The notes: generated from the letters alone by a model not told the origin. A stretch of DNA of 64,000 nucleotides from Calothrix brevissima NIES-22 (GCF_002367995.1 NZ_AP018207.1:7302199-7366198), one strand, 5' to 3'; shown: positions 26,355 through 35,798, counted from the first letter of the stretch. A program made the numbers and translations.

Positions 26355-27695
26355 CTATCTCTGCGCATGGATGTAATCTACAAAGTAAAACTTCGGAGTC
26401 AGCCAGAATTTTAACCAAGCATAAGCTCCTAAACTCAGCACTGCTGTGACAATTAGAGGTAAACCCAGCTGCAGTTTTACTGAATCTTCCAACAACGCCA
26501 CAGCGCAAACAGTAATAGCAAAGTAAATTAACATTCCTATCTGCAAGCGTTGTATAACTTTCAGCGCTCGCCGACAACTACTGCAATGCTGGGTATGCTG
26601 TTTGTAACGATCTAAAACTTGTTCTCGATTGTCATTGATTTGCCTAATTTCGGGAATGCTAATCCCTACTTCATTCCAAGGTAACTGTCCCTGACAATAT
26701 TTATCAAACCAATTGCGATATTCAATTACTAACCTATCTGCACTTGTGGGTAGGTTAAAAGCAGTTTTCCAGCTTTGGGACGATCGCGTTTGTTGAAGAA
26801 AATACTCTTGCTGTTGTAACAGTATCATATCTCCATCAATTAATTCATTGCGTACAGTAATATGATCCCACCAGCGAGGGCGCAGACGGTGAAGTTTTTG
26901 GGCAAAGTTTCGGGGAGATTGGGCAATAAGCCGAGATTTACCTGGAGATAAGGGTATGCAATAGGTGACAAGTCCTACTTGCTTTCCATCGTTACCAAAC
27001 TTGGTTGTATACTCTAAGCGACAAGGCGGTTCAAAGATAATTTTGGTTTCAAACCTTCCCTCAGCACTAGCTTCAATCAAATTGGGAGTAGATTGCACAA
27101 TTGTAATCGGTATTGGTCTAGCTTTAGCGCGATCGCCTAGTACGCCGTGATGGGCAAATGGTGCATGACTAGGATCTGCTAAATTTTCAATTAGGATTTG
27201 CCAGTCATATTCTAAATCTCGCACGTAAGAATACCACACAAAACCTTTAGTAGCATCTACTTGTGGTGATAAAGGTAAAGGTGTATTAGCCGCTTGTTCT
27301 CTAGATTTTACATCAGGCCAAACCCAAAGTAAACCCTGTTCTTGACGTACTGGTAGGGTGACAGCACATAAATTTTCGAGATTTTTGCTCAACAATTCCG
27401 GATTTTCTGCTTGGGGAATATGAGTGCATATTCCTTGCGCATCAAATTGCCAACCATGATAGCTACACATTAAATTTCCCGTTTTCTCATCAATGCGTCC
27501 CTCACTTAGAGGCGCAAGGCGATGGGGACATTTATCTAAAAAGACGCGGAAAGTTGCAGATGATTTGGGTTTCCAGATAACTAAACGCAGTCCCAAAAGT
27601 GTAACCGCAGTTGGTTTTTCTCCAAATAAATCTTCAATTGGTGAGAGTGGATACCACTGTTGAAAAAAGTTAAATTCAGGTTCCATTTGACTCAT
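26355..27695 (-). CDS. Pheophorbide a oxygenase-like Rieske non-haem iron protein
   Basis: A 446-residue Rieske oxygenase of the PaO/TIC55 type. The 2Fe-2S cluster ligands are C56 and H58 (DKCPHRLAPLSEG) and C77 and H80 (MCSYHGWQF). The mononuclear iron motif ENLADPSHAPFAHHG supplies D174, H177 and H182. A C-x-x-C (CSSCRRAL), typical of the plant PaO branch, precedes two C-terminal transmembrane helices at about 387-430. Known members open the chlorin ring of pheophorbide a, oxidise chlorophyll derivatives, or act on other hydrophobic rings, with electrons from ferredoxin. Coupling with a TspO gene 17 bases downstream supports a tetrapyrrole substrate, but the sequence does not settle it. Confidence 0.85.
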   Translation of the reverse strand: MSQMEPEFNFFQQWYPLSPIEDLFGEKPTAVTLLGLRLVIWKPKSSATFRVFLDKCPHRLAPLSEGRIDEKTGNLMCSYHGWQFDAQGICTHIPQAENPELLSKNLENLCAVTLPVRQEQGLLWVWPDVKSREQAANTPLPLSPQVDATKGFVWYSYVRDLEYDWQILIENLADPSHAPFAHHGVLGDRAKARPIPITIVQSTPNLIEASAEGRFETKIIFEPPCRLEYTTKFGNDGKQVGLVTYCIPLSPGKSRLIAQSPRNFAQKLHRLRPRWWDHITVRNELIDGDMILLQQQEYFLQQTRSSQSWKTAFNLPTSADRLVIEYRNWFDKYCQGQLPWNEVGISIPEIRQINDNREQVLDRYKQHTQHCSSCRRALKVIQRLQIGMLIYFAITVCAVALLEDSVKLQLGLPLIVTAVLSLGAYAWLKFWLTPKFYFVDYIHAQR

Positions 27696-27794
27696 ACTTT
27701 GATTAAAGTTTGGCTGTTGACTGGTGACTGTTGACTTTCAACGATTAACAGTCAACAACCATTTATGTCATCTTTCACAAATCATTTAAGATTG

Positions 27795-28808
27795 CTATAG
27801 TTCAATCACAACTTTACCAAAGTGAGCGCCACTTTTGAGATAATTATATGCAGCTTTGGCTTCAGAAAAGGGAAAAACTCTATCAATAACTGGCTGTAAT
27901 TGATTTTCTTGAATGGCGTGATTCATCGCCTCAAACATTTTGCGACTGCCAACATAAATGCCTTGAACTGTTATACTTTTAACGAGTATGGGCATCGGGT
28001 CAATCGCATCATTTCTTCCTGAGAGTACGCCAATTAAGCTGACGCGCCCGCCAATACGCACTGCTTGTAAAGACTTTGGTAAAGTACCTGTACCGCCTAC
28101 TTCCACAACATGATCTACACCTGTGCGATTAGTCAGTTCGTAAACTTGCTTTTCCCAATCTGGGGTTATTTTAGTATTAATTGTTTCGTCTGCGCCTAAA
28201 TTTTTAGCTTTGGCTAATTTGCCATCGCTACTGGAAGTTATAATGACTCTGGCACCGTATAATTTAGCAAACAACAGCGCAAAAATAGAGACTCCACCTG
28301 TACCCAATAATAAGACGGTGTTACCTTCGGTAATATTACCTTTGGTAACTAGGGCGTGCCAAGCTGTCACGGCTGCACAAGGTAAAGTTGCACCTTGAAT
28401 ATAGGAGAGATGGTCAGGTAAGATAACTAAGCCATCTTGGTGTAAAACGACATATTCAGCCAACATTCCATCGATAGCACCGCCTAAATCAGACTTCATC
28501 GCTACTCTGGTTAAAGCGCCAGCAATCCAATCTTGAAAGAAAATACCGGCGACGCGATCGCCGATTTTGACTCTGGTGACTCCTGGTGCGATCGCCACAA
28601 CTTCCCCCGCGCCATCAGATAGGGGAATTAAAGGATATTTTACCCCCGTACCATAAGCCCCTTCAGCCACCAGTAAATCACGGTAATTCAGAGATACAGC
28701 TTTAACTTTAATTAAAACTTGTCCCACACTTAGCTGAGGTTCTGGGCGATCGCTGAATGTGAGTGCATCAATTCCCGTATTACTTGCTAGTACATAAGCT
28801 TTCATCAT
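27795..28808 (-). CDS. MDR-superfamily NAD(P)-dependent alcohol dehydrogenase/quinone oxidoreductase
   Basis: A 337-residue medium-chain dehydrogenase. GroES-like part at about 10-120 (LNYRDLLVAEG, PLIPLSDGAGEVVAI, VGDRVAGIF), Rossmann part at about 150-290 with the nucleotide loop LGTGGVSIFALLFA and VIITSSSDGKLAKAKNLGAD (split). The cysteine cluster of zinc alcohol dehydrogenases is missing, so it is likely a zinc-independent enzyme. AGGAG lies 4 bases before the first ATG and 7 before a second ATG at 28805, which may be the true start. Substrate not predictable. It is 99 bases upstream of the Rieske gene on the same strand, with an STRR-rich gap, so cotranscription is possible but uncertain. 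Confidence 0.87.
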   Translation of the reverse strand: MMKAYVLASNTGIDALTFSDRPEPQLSVGQVLIKVKAVSLNYRDLLVAEGAYGTGVKYPLIPLSDGAGEVVAIAPGVTRVKIGDRVAGIFFQDWIAGALTRVAMKSDLGGAIDGMLAEYVVLHQDGLVILPDHLSYIQGATLPCAAVTAWHALVTKGNITEGNTVLLLGTGGVSIFALLFAKLYGARVIITSSSDGKLAKAKNLGADETINTKITPDWEKQVYELTNRTGVDHVVEVGGTGTLPKSLQAVRIGGRVSLIGVLSGRNDAIDPMPILVKSITVQGIYVGSRKMFEAMNHAIQENQLQPVIDRVFPFSEAKAAYNYLKSGAHFGKVVIEL

Positions 28809-29003
28809 AATACTCCTGGGTAAAAATCACAAAAAAAGATAATTTGGCTAACTTTTCGTAACTACTACAAATAACCCTGTATATACACAGCATCGATTAT
28901 CTAAAACTTAAAACTAAAATTTCTACTATGAGTATTGCCGATTGACAGTTTATAGTTCTGACACTCTCATATACGATATTAATAAGTGCTGTCAGCGTTT
29001 CCT

Positions 29004-29258
29004 TTTCAACAGCGCCGCGAGCCACAAGAGCAGAAATTATTAGAATAAATTAATATTCTCGATGCCTTAATTGCCGAAGATAATCCTGAGAGTTAGACTG
29101 AGAAAAAAATTTGGCAACTGCTGCAAATTCTACATAATTCTCGAAAAATTGCCAATTCGGAATTTAGTTTAACTCTACTTGATCTTATTATCAACACTGA
29201 CGATAAATATAACAGTGCAAATCAAGCGAACTATGTAACAAAAAATAAATTTACTTAG
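29004..29258 (+). pseudogene. Decayed ORF of unknown family
   Basis: One frame reads through as protein-like sequence with two in-frame stops (TAA at about 29046 and TAG at about 29094): FQQRREPQEQKLLE, NILDALIAEDNPES, and then an uninterrupted part with IWQLLQILHNSRKIANSEF and LTLLDLI. The helical, charged composition and clean frame between stops suggest a gene relic. I cannot name the family. The surrounding stretch 28809-29980 is otherwise non-coding; a 66-codon ORF at 29259-29459 has no ribosome-binding site or family match. Confidence 0.4.
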
Positions 29259-29892
29259 TTGTTAGGGAAAGTAATTAATCGAGTAGAACCACAGCACAAA
29301 AAGTCAGCAACAAAATCAAAACTTAATTGTCCCGATTTGCTTATAAATGTCTCAATGTGCTATAGTTCAGATAAGAATGGAAAATCCGTCCTACATCTCC
29401 TAAAAAACTATGCTCAGAAACTAATTAGGAGATTTAAGTACAAGTACGAAGTAAGCTAGATATAGCTAATTCAGGGGAATTACGAGCGTTCCTACTAGAT
29501 AATCTCTGCCACAAAATTTAAACAATCTTTAAAGCATGGCTTGAGTCTTTTTTGAACTATGGGCAACTTAGACTGTGAAAGTTGAAAAACGGCCTCATGC
29601 CTTTAGAGGTTGTTTAAAAGGTAGTTAGCGGCAATTTTACGCACCGATCAATCCCTCCTATCCCACTGAAAAAGAGGGGCTAGGGGTTAGGGGCTAGAGA
29701 CTAGGGGCTAGGAGAGAGGTTTTCATGTTTGGTTCTCATACCAATCCGTGTTCTGATACGTAATAAAGATTGTGGTAGGGGTGGGGTTTCCCCGCCCTTG
29801 TGAGGGTTTCAATGTTACGTTTTAGATTGCAGTTTGGTATAAATTGAAAATCATGACTATACCCGGATTTCTAACCCCTAAAGCTTTCAGAA

Positions 29893-29944
29893 GCTATAAG
29901 CACAAAGCCCATTTAGATGGGATAACCTCAAAGGCTTATTTAGC
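29893..29944 (+). promoter_or_regulatory. Conserved structured leader upstream of RTX gene 1
   Basis: The 52-base leader begins GCTATAAG and ends CTTATTTAGC. Two pairings compete: GCTA...TAGC with TAAG...CTTA, and AAGCC...GGCTT, with an inner CCCATTTAGATGGG hairpin. It is almost unchanged in the second copy, while the flanking bases have diverged more. It may be an RNA element or simply young duplicated sequence. No known riboswitch is recognised. Confidence 0.4.
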
Positions 29945-29980
29945 GACAACAAGCAATTCTGAAAATCCAGGAAATTACCG

Positions 29981-30688
29981 ATGTTTGCAGCAAATAGTAC
30001 AAATATGCAGCCTTTAGACGCTAAAAATAGCAGTCTTGTTAATCCCACTTCAGCAAGTATATTAGACTCCAGCTTGGATCTGAGCGTCCTCAGTACAGAC
30101 AATCTATTTACTAGCAAGTCTAGCAGTAGTGATGCCAGCTTATCAGATTTGACAATCTATCAAAAATCATCGCCGTTTCAAGGTAGTGAATATACTCAAG
30201 AAAACTCCAACGATAGCTTGAAAATATACAATGCTGATGATGTCCTCATCACTAGCAACGGCGATGATAACCTTATGGGTACCAGCAGTAATGAGACCCT
30301 CGAAGGTGCTAACGGTAATGACACCCTCATAGGTATGGGTGGTAACGATCTTTTGTATGGTGGAAATGGTAGCGATCGCCTCGACGGCTATGCAACTAGT
30401 GGCACAGAATATGACACTCTAGTTGGTGGTGCTGGATCTGATACCTTCATTCTTGGTGGTGGCTGGGGAGTTTCATACCAAGGCGATGGTTTTGCCATTA
30501 TTAGTGACTGGAATTGGCAGAGCGATTATATTGAAGCTATTGGTAATTCTAGTCAATATAGACTAGTCTCAGAAAACTGGTCTGGTAGTTTAGCCTCTGA
30601 TACGGCGGTTTACTTTGGTGATGATTTGATTTGTGTGATCCAAGACTCAACCGATGTAAACTTCAGTCGGGATTTCCGATTTGTCTAA
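29981..30688 (+). CDS. RTX (haemolysin-type calcium-binding repeat) protein 1
   Basis: A 235-residue protein with an AGGA ribosome-binding site before the ATG. Residues about 90-150 hold RTX nonamers of the type GGxGxDxLx: [27 protein letters not shown] and NGSDRLDGY, followed by [17 protein letters not shown] and a C-terminal beta part ending in [11 protein letters not shown]. Such repeats bind calcium after export. There is no N-terminal signal, which fits type I secretion with a C-terminal signal. The first 85 residues are serine-rich and unordered in look. Exporter candidates are the HlyB/HlyD genes at 1.7-7.3 kb. The gene is duplicated at 30974. Confidence 0.87.
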   Translation: MFAANSTNMQPLDAKNSSLVNPTSASILDSSLDLSVLSTDNLFTSKSSSSDASLSDLTIYQKSSPFQGSEYTQENSNDSLKIYNADDVLITSNGDDNLMGTSSNETLEGANGNDTLIGMGGNDLLYGGNGSDRLDGYATSGTEYDTLVGGAGSDTFILGGGWGVSYQGDGFAIISDWNWQSDYIEAIGNSSQYRLVSENWSGSLASDTAVYFGDDLICVIQDSTDVNFSRDFRFV

Positions 30689-30885
30689 AGGGGTTAGGGG
30701 CTAGAGGCTAGGAGAGAGGTTTTCATGTTTGGTTCTCATACCAATCCGCGTTCTGATATGTAATAAAGGTAGGGGCGGGGTTTCCCCACCCTTATGAGGG
30801 TTTCAATGTTACGTTTTAGATTGCAGTTTGGTATAAATTGAAAATCAGGACTATACCGGATTTCTAACTCCTAAAGCTTTCAGCC

Positions 30886-30937
30886 GCTATAAGCACAAAG
30901 CCCATTTAGATGGGATAACCTCAAAGGCTTATTTAGC
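30886..30937 (+). promoter_or_regulatory. Conserved structured leader upstream of RTX gene 2
   Basis: Second copy of the leader at 29893-29944, with the same stem sequences GCTATAAG, AAGCCC...GGGATAACC and GGCTTATTTAGC. Only about one base differs over the 52 bases, which is less than in the coding region that follows. Confidence 0.4.
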
Positions 30938-30973
30938 GAAAACAAGCAATTCTGAAAACTTAGGAGATTACCC

Positions 30974-31675
30974 ATGTTTGCAGCAGATAGGACAAACATT
31001 CATCCTTTAGATGCTAAAAATACCAGTTTTATTAATGGCATTCCAGCAAGTGTACCTGACTCCAGGTTAAATCTGAGCATCCTCAGTACAGACAATGGAT
31101 TTATTAGCAAGTCTAGCAGTAGTGCCTCAAGCTTAACAGACTTGACTGTACCTCAACAATCATCGCACTTTTCAGTTGGTGAGTATGGCATAGAAAATAC
31201 CACTTACAGCTTCAAAGATGACAATACCAATGCTATCCTCAGTAGCGGCGATGACAACCTCACTGGTACCAGTGGCAATGATACCCTAGACGGTGGGGGC
31301 GGCGATGACATCCTCATAGGTTTGAGTGGTGATGATATTTTGTTTGGTGGAGATGGAGACGATCGCCTTGATGGTTATGGAACTAGTGGCATAGAGTATG
31401 ACACTCTAGTTGGTGGTGCTGGATCTGATACTTTCGTGATTGGTGGTGACTGGGGAGTTTCATACCAAGACTTTGGTTATGCCACTATTACTGACTGGGA
31501 TTTCCAGAGAGATTTGATCGAAGCTGTTGGTGATGCTAGTCAATATACACTCGTCTCAGAAGACTTGTCTGGTAGTTCCGCTCTCGATACGGCGATTTAC
31601 TTTGGTGATGATTTAATTTGTGTTGTAGAAGACTCAACCAACGTAAACTTCAGTCGAGATTTCATCTTTGTCTAA
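30974..31675 (+). CDS. RTX (haemolysin-type calcium-binding repeat) protein 2
   Basis: A 233-residue tandem paralogue of the gene at 29981, about 65-70 percent identical by eye. The RTX nonamers fit the consensus better than in copy 1: [44 protein letters not shown], followed by [17 protein letters not shown]. The C-terminal part ends [11 protein letters not shown]. Copy 1 has replaced several repeat aspartates by asparagine, so copy 2 probably binds calcium more tightly. Export by the type I route is inferred from the repeats and the lack of a signal peptide. Confidence 0.87.
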   Translation: MFAADRTNIHPLDAKNTSFINGIPASVPDSRLNLSILSTDNGFISKSSSSASSLTDLTVPQQSSHFSVGEYGIENTTYSFKDDNTNAILSSGDDNLTGTSGNDTLDGGGGDDILIGLSGDDILFGGDGDDRLDGYGTSGIEYDTLVGGAGSDTFVIGGDWGVSYQDFGYATITDWDFQRDLIEAVGDASQYTLVSEDLSGSSALDTAIYFGDDLICVVEDSTNVNFSRDFIFV

Positions 31676-31892
31676 AGGGGCTAGGGGCTAGAGGCTAGGG
31701 GCTAGGGGCTAGCAGAGAGAAGTTATCATGTTTGGTTCTCATACCAATCCGCGTTCTAATACGTAATAAAGTAGGGGTGGGGTTTCCACACCCTTGTGAG
31801 GGTTTCAATGCTACGTTTTAGATTGTAGTAAAAAGTCTCACTTCTTGTAGTCTGCGCCCCCGTATTCAGAGGTGACAAACCAGCCCTAGCCC

Positions 31893-34526
31893 CTATCCCC
31901 TATCCTCTAATTCTAAAATTTCTGTGGTTGCTGTTAATAATTTTTCTAATTCCACTGGCTTAGATAGGTGCATTTGAAAGCCGGCTGCAATTGCTTGTTT
32001 TTGATTGATTTCCCCGGCGAAAGCTGTCAGCGCGATCGCGGGAATTTTTCCTCCTTGTTCTGGTGGCATAGCCCGAATTAAACGAATTAACATATAGCCA
32101 TCTATTCCCGGCATACTAATATCGCTTAACAGTAAATCTGGGCGAGATTGGGCAATAATTTCTAAAGCTTCGCCGGCGGAAGTGACAGCCGTGACTGATG
32201 CGCCTAAATTTTCCAGCATAATGGTGATAAATTCACCTGTATCGCGATCGTCATCTACTACTAAAATTCGTAAACCTGCCAAATTTTCATGATTATTGAA
32301 TGCTCGTTGATTGGCTGATATTTGTGATTGTTTGGGCATTAATGGTAAATTTACAGTAAATGTTGCCCCTGTACCTTCTCCTTGGCTTTCTACTTGCACT
32401 GTTCCGCCATGCAATTCTGTGAGATGGCGCACAATTGCTAGTCCTAATCCTAAGCCGCCAAATTCTCTGGTAATTGTGCCATCAGCTTGGCGGAAATATT
32501 CAAATACATGGGGGAGAAAATCTAAGCTAATACCTTTACCATTATCTTTAACTTGAATTACAGCATGGCTATCTACTTTTTCTAGCCTTACTTCTATTTG
32601 TCCTCCTGATGGTGTAAATTTTACGGCGTTAGATAGAAGATTCCAAAATATTTGTTGCAAGCGAGCGACATCACCAGCTACTAAGCCAACATGACTATCT
32701 AAACTAGTTTTTAGTTGAATATTTTTCGCTTCTAATGCTAAGTGCATTGTCTCCAAAGCTGCTGAAATTGTCTTAATTAAATTCACTGGCTGAATATTTA
32801 ACACCATTTTGCCTTGTTGAATGCGAGAAACATCTAACAAATCTTCAATTAGTTGAATTTGTAACTTAGCATTGCGCTCGATAATTTCTAAGCCCCGAAA
32901 TAATTTTTCTCCCTCATATTTATACATTTTAATTAAGGATACCCAACCTAAAATCGGGTTGAGGGGAGTACGTAATTCATGGGAAAGTACGGCTAAAAAT
33001 TCATCTTTGAGGCGGTTGGCTTTTTCCGCTTCCGCCCTTGCAGCTTGCTCTCTAGTTAATAATTGTTCTCGTTCTACTTCTGCTTGCTTGCGTCTAGTAA
33101 TATTTCTAAAAAAGATACCTAAACCATCTTCTGAGGGGTAAGCATGGGCTTCAAACCATTTACAATCTCGTTCGCAAAAAGCCTCAAAATGTACGGGTAT
33201 TCCCTCAGCTAATGCGCGACGATATTCGCGCTCAAATGGTGTACCGTGACTGTCTGGCCATTGTTCCCAAAAGTTATTTCCTACTATTCTATCTGCATCT
33301 ACGCCGATAATTTTCACTGCTTGTTGATTAATATAAGTAATTTGCCAATCTTGATTAACGGCGATAAAGGCATCAGTCATGCTTTCAAGAATATTGGCTA
33401 AACGTTGCCGCAGAGATTTTTCGCGCTTGAGTAATCCATCTTTTTCCCGGTTAGATTCCTCTAAGCAAATATTAGTAGCAACTAAAGAATCATTGAGATA
33501 AATAAGTTTTTCTGAAAGTTTAGCACGGGCTTGATATTCACCAAGTTTGACTCTTTCCACGGCTAATGTTACTTGGGTATTAGCTCTTTCTGTAATTGCC
33601 GTTCCTACTAGTAAAGCCACAGCACATTGTACTAATAAACTTAGTTTATGAACGTGTAAAACTTCACCAGGAAGCATAAACTTGTCTATTAAAATTGTAT
33701 CTGGGTAGACAATGAGATAACAAAATAAAGTAACTAATACGCAGAATGTAGAGATTAACATTCCACTGGTAACACCAAAGCGACTAGCAGCCCATAAAAC
33801 GGGAACAAAGCTTAAAAAAGATAATTGTTGGAAGCGAAAATGTGTTTGCTGAGTTTGGGTAACAGTTAAAATTGCGATCGCAATACACAAGAAAATAATC
33901 GTGCTAATTTCCAGAATATATCGCCGCGATTGTCGAAAGTTGACAGCATTAAAGCTAGAATCTGCACCTTCGTCATTATCTATCCAGCCCATAGACTGAA
34001 AAAATGGCGTGAATACTAATAAAGCAGTTGGTGTAATTGCCATCACTCCCATAGCATTACCTAACCACCAATTAGGGATAGTTTGCGCCAAGCTAGCCAA
34101 AGATATTTTCCCCGCAGCTAACCAAATTAAGCTACCAATCACAGCTAAAGTAGCGGAGGCTGCTATGGGTACGGTTAAGGTAAAAATTGCAGCATCTCTG
34201 AGATTATTTAATCGCAGCGAACCTTGTTTGAGACGACGATAGAGTAACCAAGCAATCAAAGGCTCTATACCATCAGTAAAACCAATGAGTTGTTCCCAAC
34301 CATGCAAGCCCCAAAATGGTGCCATCAAAAATGATGCCAATCCTGTCAGCAGGATACCATCAGTCCCTAACCAAAAAGTGAGCGCGATCGCCACACCTGA
34401 TGGCGGAAACCATAAAGAGATTCCTGGCTGAATTTGGTAGATGAGAGCCATTTGATGAGCCAGAACTAAGGCTAATAACCCTAAAACTGTAATTACAAGC
34501 CTTCTACGCATAGGCTTAAGCAGCAA
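31893..34526 (-). CDS. MASE1-PAS hybrid histidine kinase with receiver
   Basis: An 877-residue membrane sensor kinase. MASE1 integral-membrane sensor at about 8-310 (LWFPPSGVAIALTFWLG is the family hallmark), a linker with coiled coil, a PAS domain at about 370-475 (ILESMTDAFIAVNQDWQITYIN, split), HisKA with H516 in VLSHELRTPLNPILGW, an ATPase domain with NLLSNAVKF and GLGLGLAIV, and a receiver with DDDR and phosphoacceptor D802 (LLLSDISMPG). The ligand is unknown. It starts 12 bases after the stop of the P-loop ATPase gene, so the two are one transcription unit. Confidence 0.92.
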   Translation of the reverse strand: MLLKPMRRRLVITVLGLLALVLAHQMALIYQIQPGISLWFPPSGVAIALTFWLGTDGILLTGLASFLMAPFWGLHGWEQLIGFTDGIEPLIAWLLYRRLKQGSLRLNNLRDAAIFTLTVPIAASATLAVIGSLIWLAAGKISLASLAQTIPNWWLGNAMGVMAITPTALLVFTPFFQSMGWIDNDEGADSSFNAVNFRQSRRYILEISTIIFLCIAIAILTVTQTQQTHFRFQQLSFLSFVPVLWAASRFGVTSGMLISTFCVLVTLFCYLIVYPDTILIDKFMLPGEVLHVHKLSLLVQCAVALLVGTAITERANTQVTLAVERVKLGEYQARAKLSEKLIYLNDSLVATNICLEESNREKDGLLKREKSLRQRLANILESMTDAFIAVNQDWQITYINQQAVKIIGVDADRIVGNNFWEQWPDSHGTPFEREYRRALAEGIPVHFEAFCERDCKWFEAHAYPSEDGLGIFFRNITRRKQAEVEREQLLTREQAARAEAEKANRLKDEFLAVLSHELRTPLNPILGWVSLIKMYKYEGEKLFRGLEIIERNAKLQIQLIEDLLDVSRIQQGKMVLNIQPVNLIKTISAALETMHLALEAKNIQLKTSLDSHVGLVAGDVARLQQIFWNLLSNAVKFTPSGGQIEVRLEKVDSHAVIQVKDNGKGISLDFLPHVFEYFRQADGTITREFGGLGLGLAIVRHLTELHGGTVQVESQGEGTGATFTVNLPLMPKQSQISANQRAFNNHENLAGLRILVVDDDRDTGEFITIMLENLGASVTAVTSAGEALEIIAQSRPDLLLSDISMPGIDGYMLIRLIRAMPPEQGGKIPAIALTAFAGEINQKQAIAAGFQMHLSKPVELEKLLTATTEILELEDRG

Positions 34527-34538
34527 ATTTCCTAATTT

Positions 34539-35660
34539 TTAGCTCAAACGTTGTTGCAACCACAAACCTAATAACGGCAAAGCTAGTTTATAACCTTGCT
34601 CTGCATTGTAAATTAAACCCTTATGCTGTAATCCAGTCAATGCACCTTGTAGGCTGCCGCCTCTTGATAGTCCATGTTTTTGAATATACTCTTTACTCTG
34701 GGGTTTTGCTGTGGGATCTAAAGCTAAACATTCCAGCAAGTGTACCTGATTTGCAGGTAATAGCATCAGTAATGATTCAAAAGTAATCGATAAATCTTTG
34801 AGTAATCCGGCAATTGCTTGTTGTACATGTTCTTCTGTAATTAATTCATCAGCAGGACACAAAGTTTGCAAGCGGCGAATCAACGCCATTGCATCGCCTA
34901 TATGTCCTTGTACTGCATCTAAGAAGAGTTGTAAAGCACAAGAACGAGAATCAAATTTCAATCCTTGCGTATGTAACATCTCCCTTGCCCACAATCCTAA
35001 AACATCTTTAGCTAAGGGGGGTAACTGTATAGTTTCTAAAGGATAATGCGCCTCATCTGTGTGCTGACTTGTCTCGGCAATAGTCGCAATTAAAACATAA
35101 CTAACTTCCGTTTGCGCCTTAATTTCTCTGCGGAATGTTGCTTCCCACAAATTATTTCGATCCCAAGAGCGAATGTGGGGAAAACTATGCAAAATTAATA
35201 CTACTCGTTGCTGTAAATCTACGGCGATAATTTGTGTTAATTGCAACAATAATTCAAATGCTTGCCATAACTGTTTTTGGTTAAGGGAAGGTAATATTTT
35301 TAGTTTTCCTTCAGGATTCCCAATAAAAAACTCACTAGCATTCTGAGCTACCCAACTTTGGATTTTTTCTAGTTGCCAATTTTGGCTAATCGCCTCCGCC
35401 AACAATTGCACAAATCGCTGCCCATCGATAGCGCGGATACAATCGATTTCCAATGCGATCGCACCTACTTCTTGAGCTGCACCTCGCACTAAAGTACGCC
35501 TCCCACTCCCCGGTACTCCCGTAATCAGCAAATCACCATCTCGCGCCAGCACTTCGACAACATGCTGAAATTCCACCGATCGCCCAATTAATTGTAAAGG
35601 AGTAGCCAAGTCCAAAATATACCCGCCTGCTGAATGCTGCCCTATCTGTAACGTCAGCAT
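34539..35660 (-). CDS. ORC/AAA-like P-loop protein with degenerate nucleotide site
   Basis: A 373-residue protein with an AAA/ORC-like fold: LIGRSVEFQHVVEVL before the P-loop, then LLITGVPGSGRRTLVRGAA at residues 44-62. The invariant Walker A lysine is an arginine (R54) and the next position is R55 in place of serine or threonine. The Walker B strand reads VVLILHSFPH, without the acidic pair. A winged-helix-like C-terminus follows (LLECLALDPTAKPQSKEYIQ, then SRGGSLQGALTGLQHKGLI, split). It probably binds nucleotide weakly or not at all and may be an adaptor for the MASE1 kinase encoded 12 bases downstream. Function not known. Confidence 0.72.
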   Translation of the reverse strand: MLTLQIGQHSAGGYILDLATPLQLIGRSVEFQHVVEVLARDGDLLITGVPGSGRRTLVRGAAQEVGAIALEIDCIRAIDGQRFVQLLAEAISQNWQLEKIQSWVAQNASEFFIGNPEGKLKILPSLNQKQLWQAFELLLQLTQIIAVDLQQRVVLILHSFPHIRSWDRNNLWEATFRREIKAQTEVSYVLIATIAETSQHTDEAHYPLETIQLPPLAKDVLGLWAREMLHTQGLKFDSRSCALQLFLDAVQGHIGDAMALIRRLQTLCPADELITEEHVQQAIAGLLKDLSITFESLLMLLPANQVHLLECLALDPTAKPQSKEYIQKHGLSRGGSLQGALTGLQHKGLIYNAEQGYKLALPLLGLWLQQRLS

Positions 35661-35695
35661 ACTAAGTTGTGGGAGTAGTGGGCAACCGTGGAATT

Positions 35696-35728
35696 GGTTG
35701 ACGGTTGACGGTTGACGGTTGACTGTTG
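35696..35728. repeat. Heptamer tandem repeat TTGACGG x4
   Basis: Four units of GGTTGAC with a final variant GACTGTT. It lies upstream of the P-loop ATPase gene, in the divergent region shared with the P-type ATPase. Confidence 0.85.
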
Positions 35729-35798
35729 TTCTATGCCCAATAACTATGATTATTATTGAAATATTTTAGTGTTTATCTAATTTGGACACTAAATTTTC

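Larger units (their letters stand above)
29673..31832 (+). repeat. Tandem duplication of a 1-kb RTX gene unit (two full, one partial)
   Basis: Unit 1 (29673-30690), unit 2 (30690-31676) and a truncated unit 3 (31676-31832) each begin with GGGGCTAG heptamers, then a TTCATGTTTGGTTCTCATAC block and an inner ATACCAA..TTTGGTAT inverted repeat. Units 1 and 2 go on through a conserved leader to an RTX gene. Unit 3 stops inside the upstream block. The heptamer tract at each junction is a likely recombination site. Confidence 0.88.

Noticed and set aside
26338-26577. N-terminal extension of the TspO protein
   Set aside because: It overlaps the coding end of the Rieske gene in another frame and has no TspO-like content.
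27795-28808. Classical zinc alcohol dehydrogenase
   Set aside because: The structural-zinc cysteine cluster is absent.
29259-29459. 66-codon ORF in the gap before the RTX genes
   Set aside because: No ribosome-binding site, no family and composition typical of non-coding AT-rich DNA.
29893-29944. Known riboswitch (c-di-GMP or similar) in the RTX leader
   Set aside because: CACAAAGCC and CAAAGG pieces resemble parts of GEMM RNA, but the order and loops do not fit.
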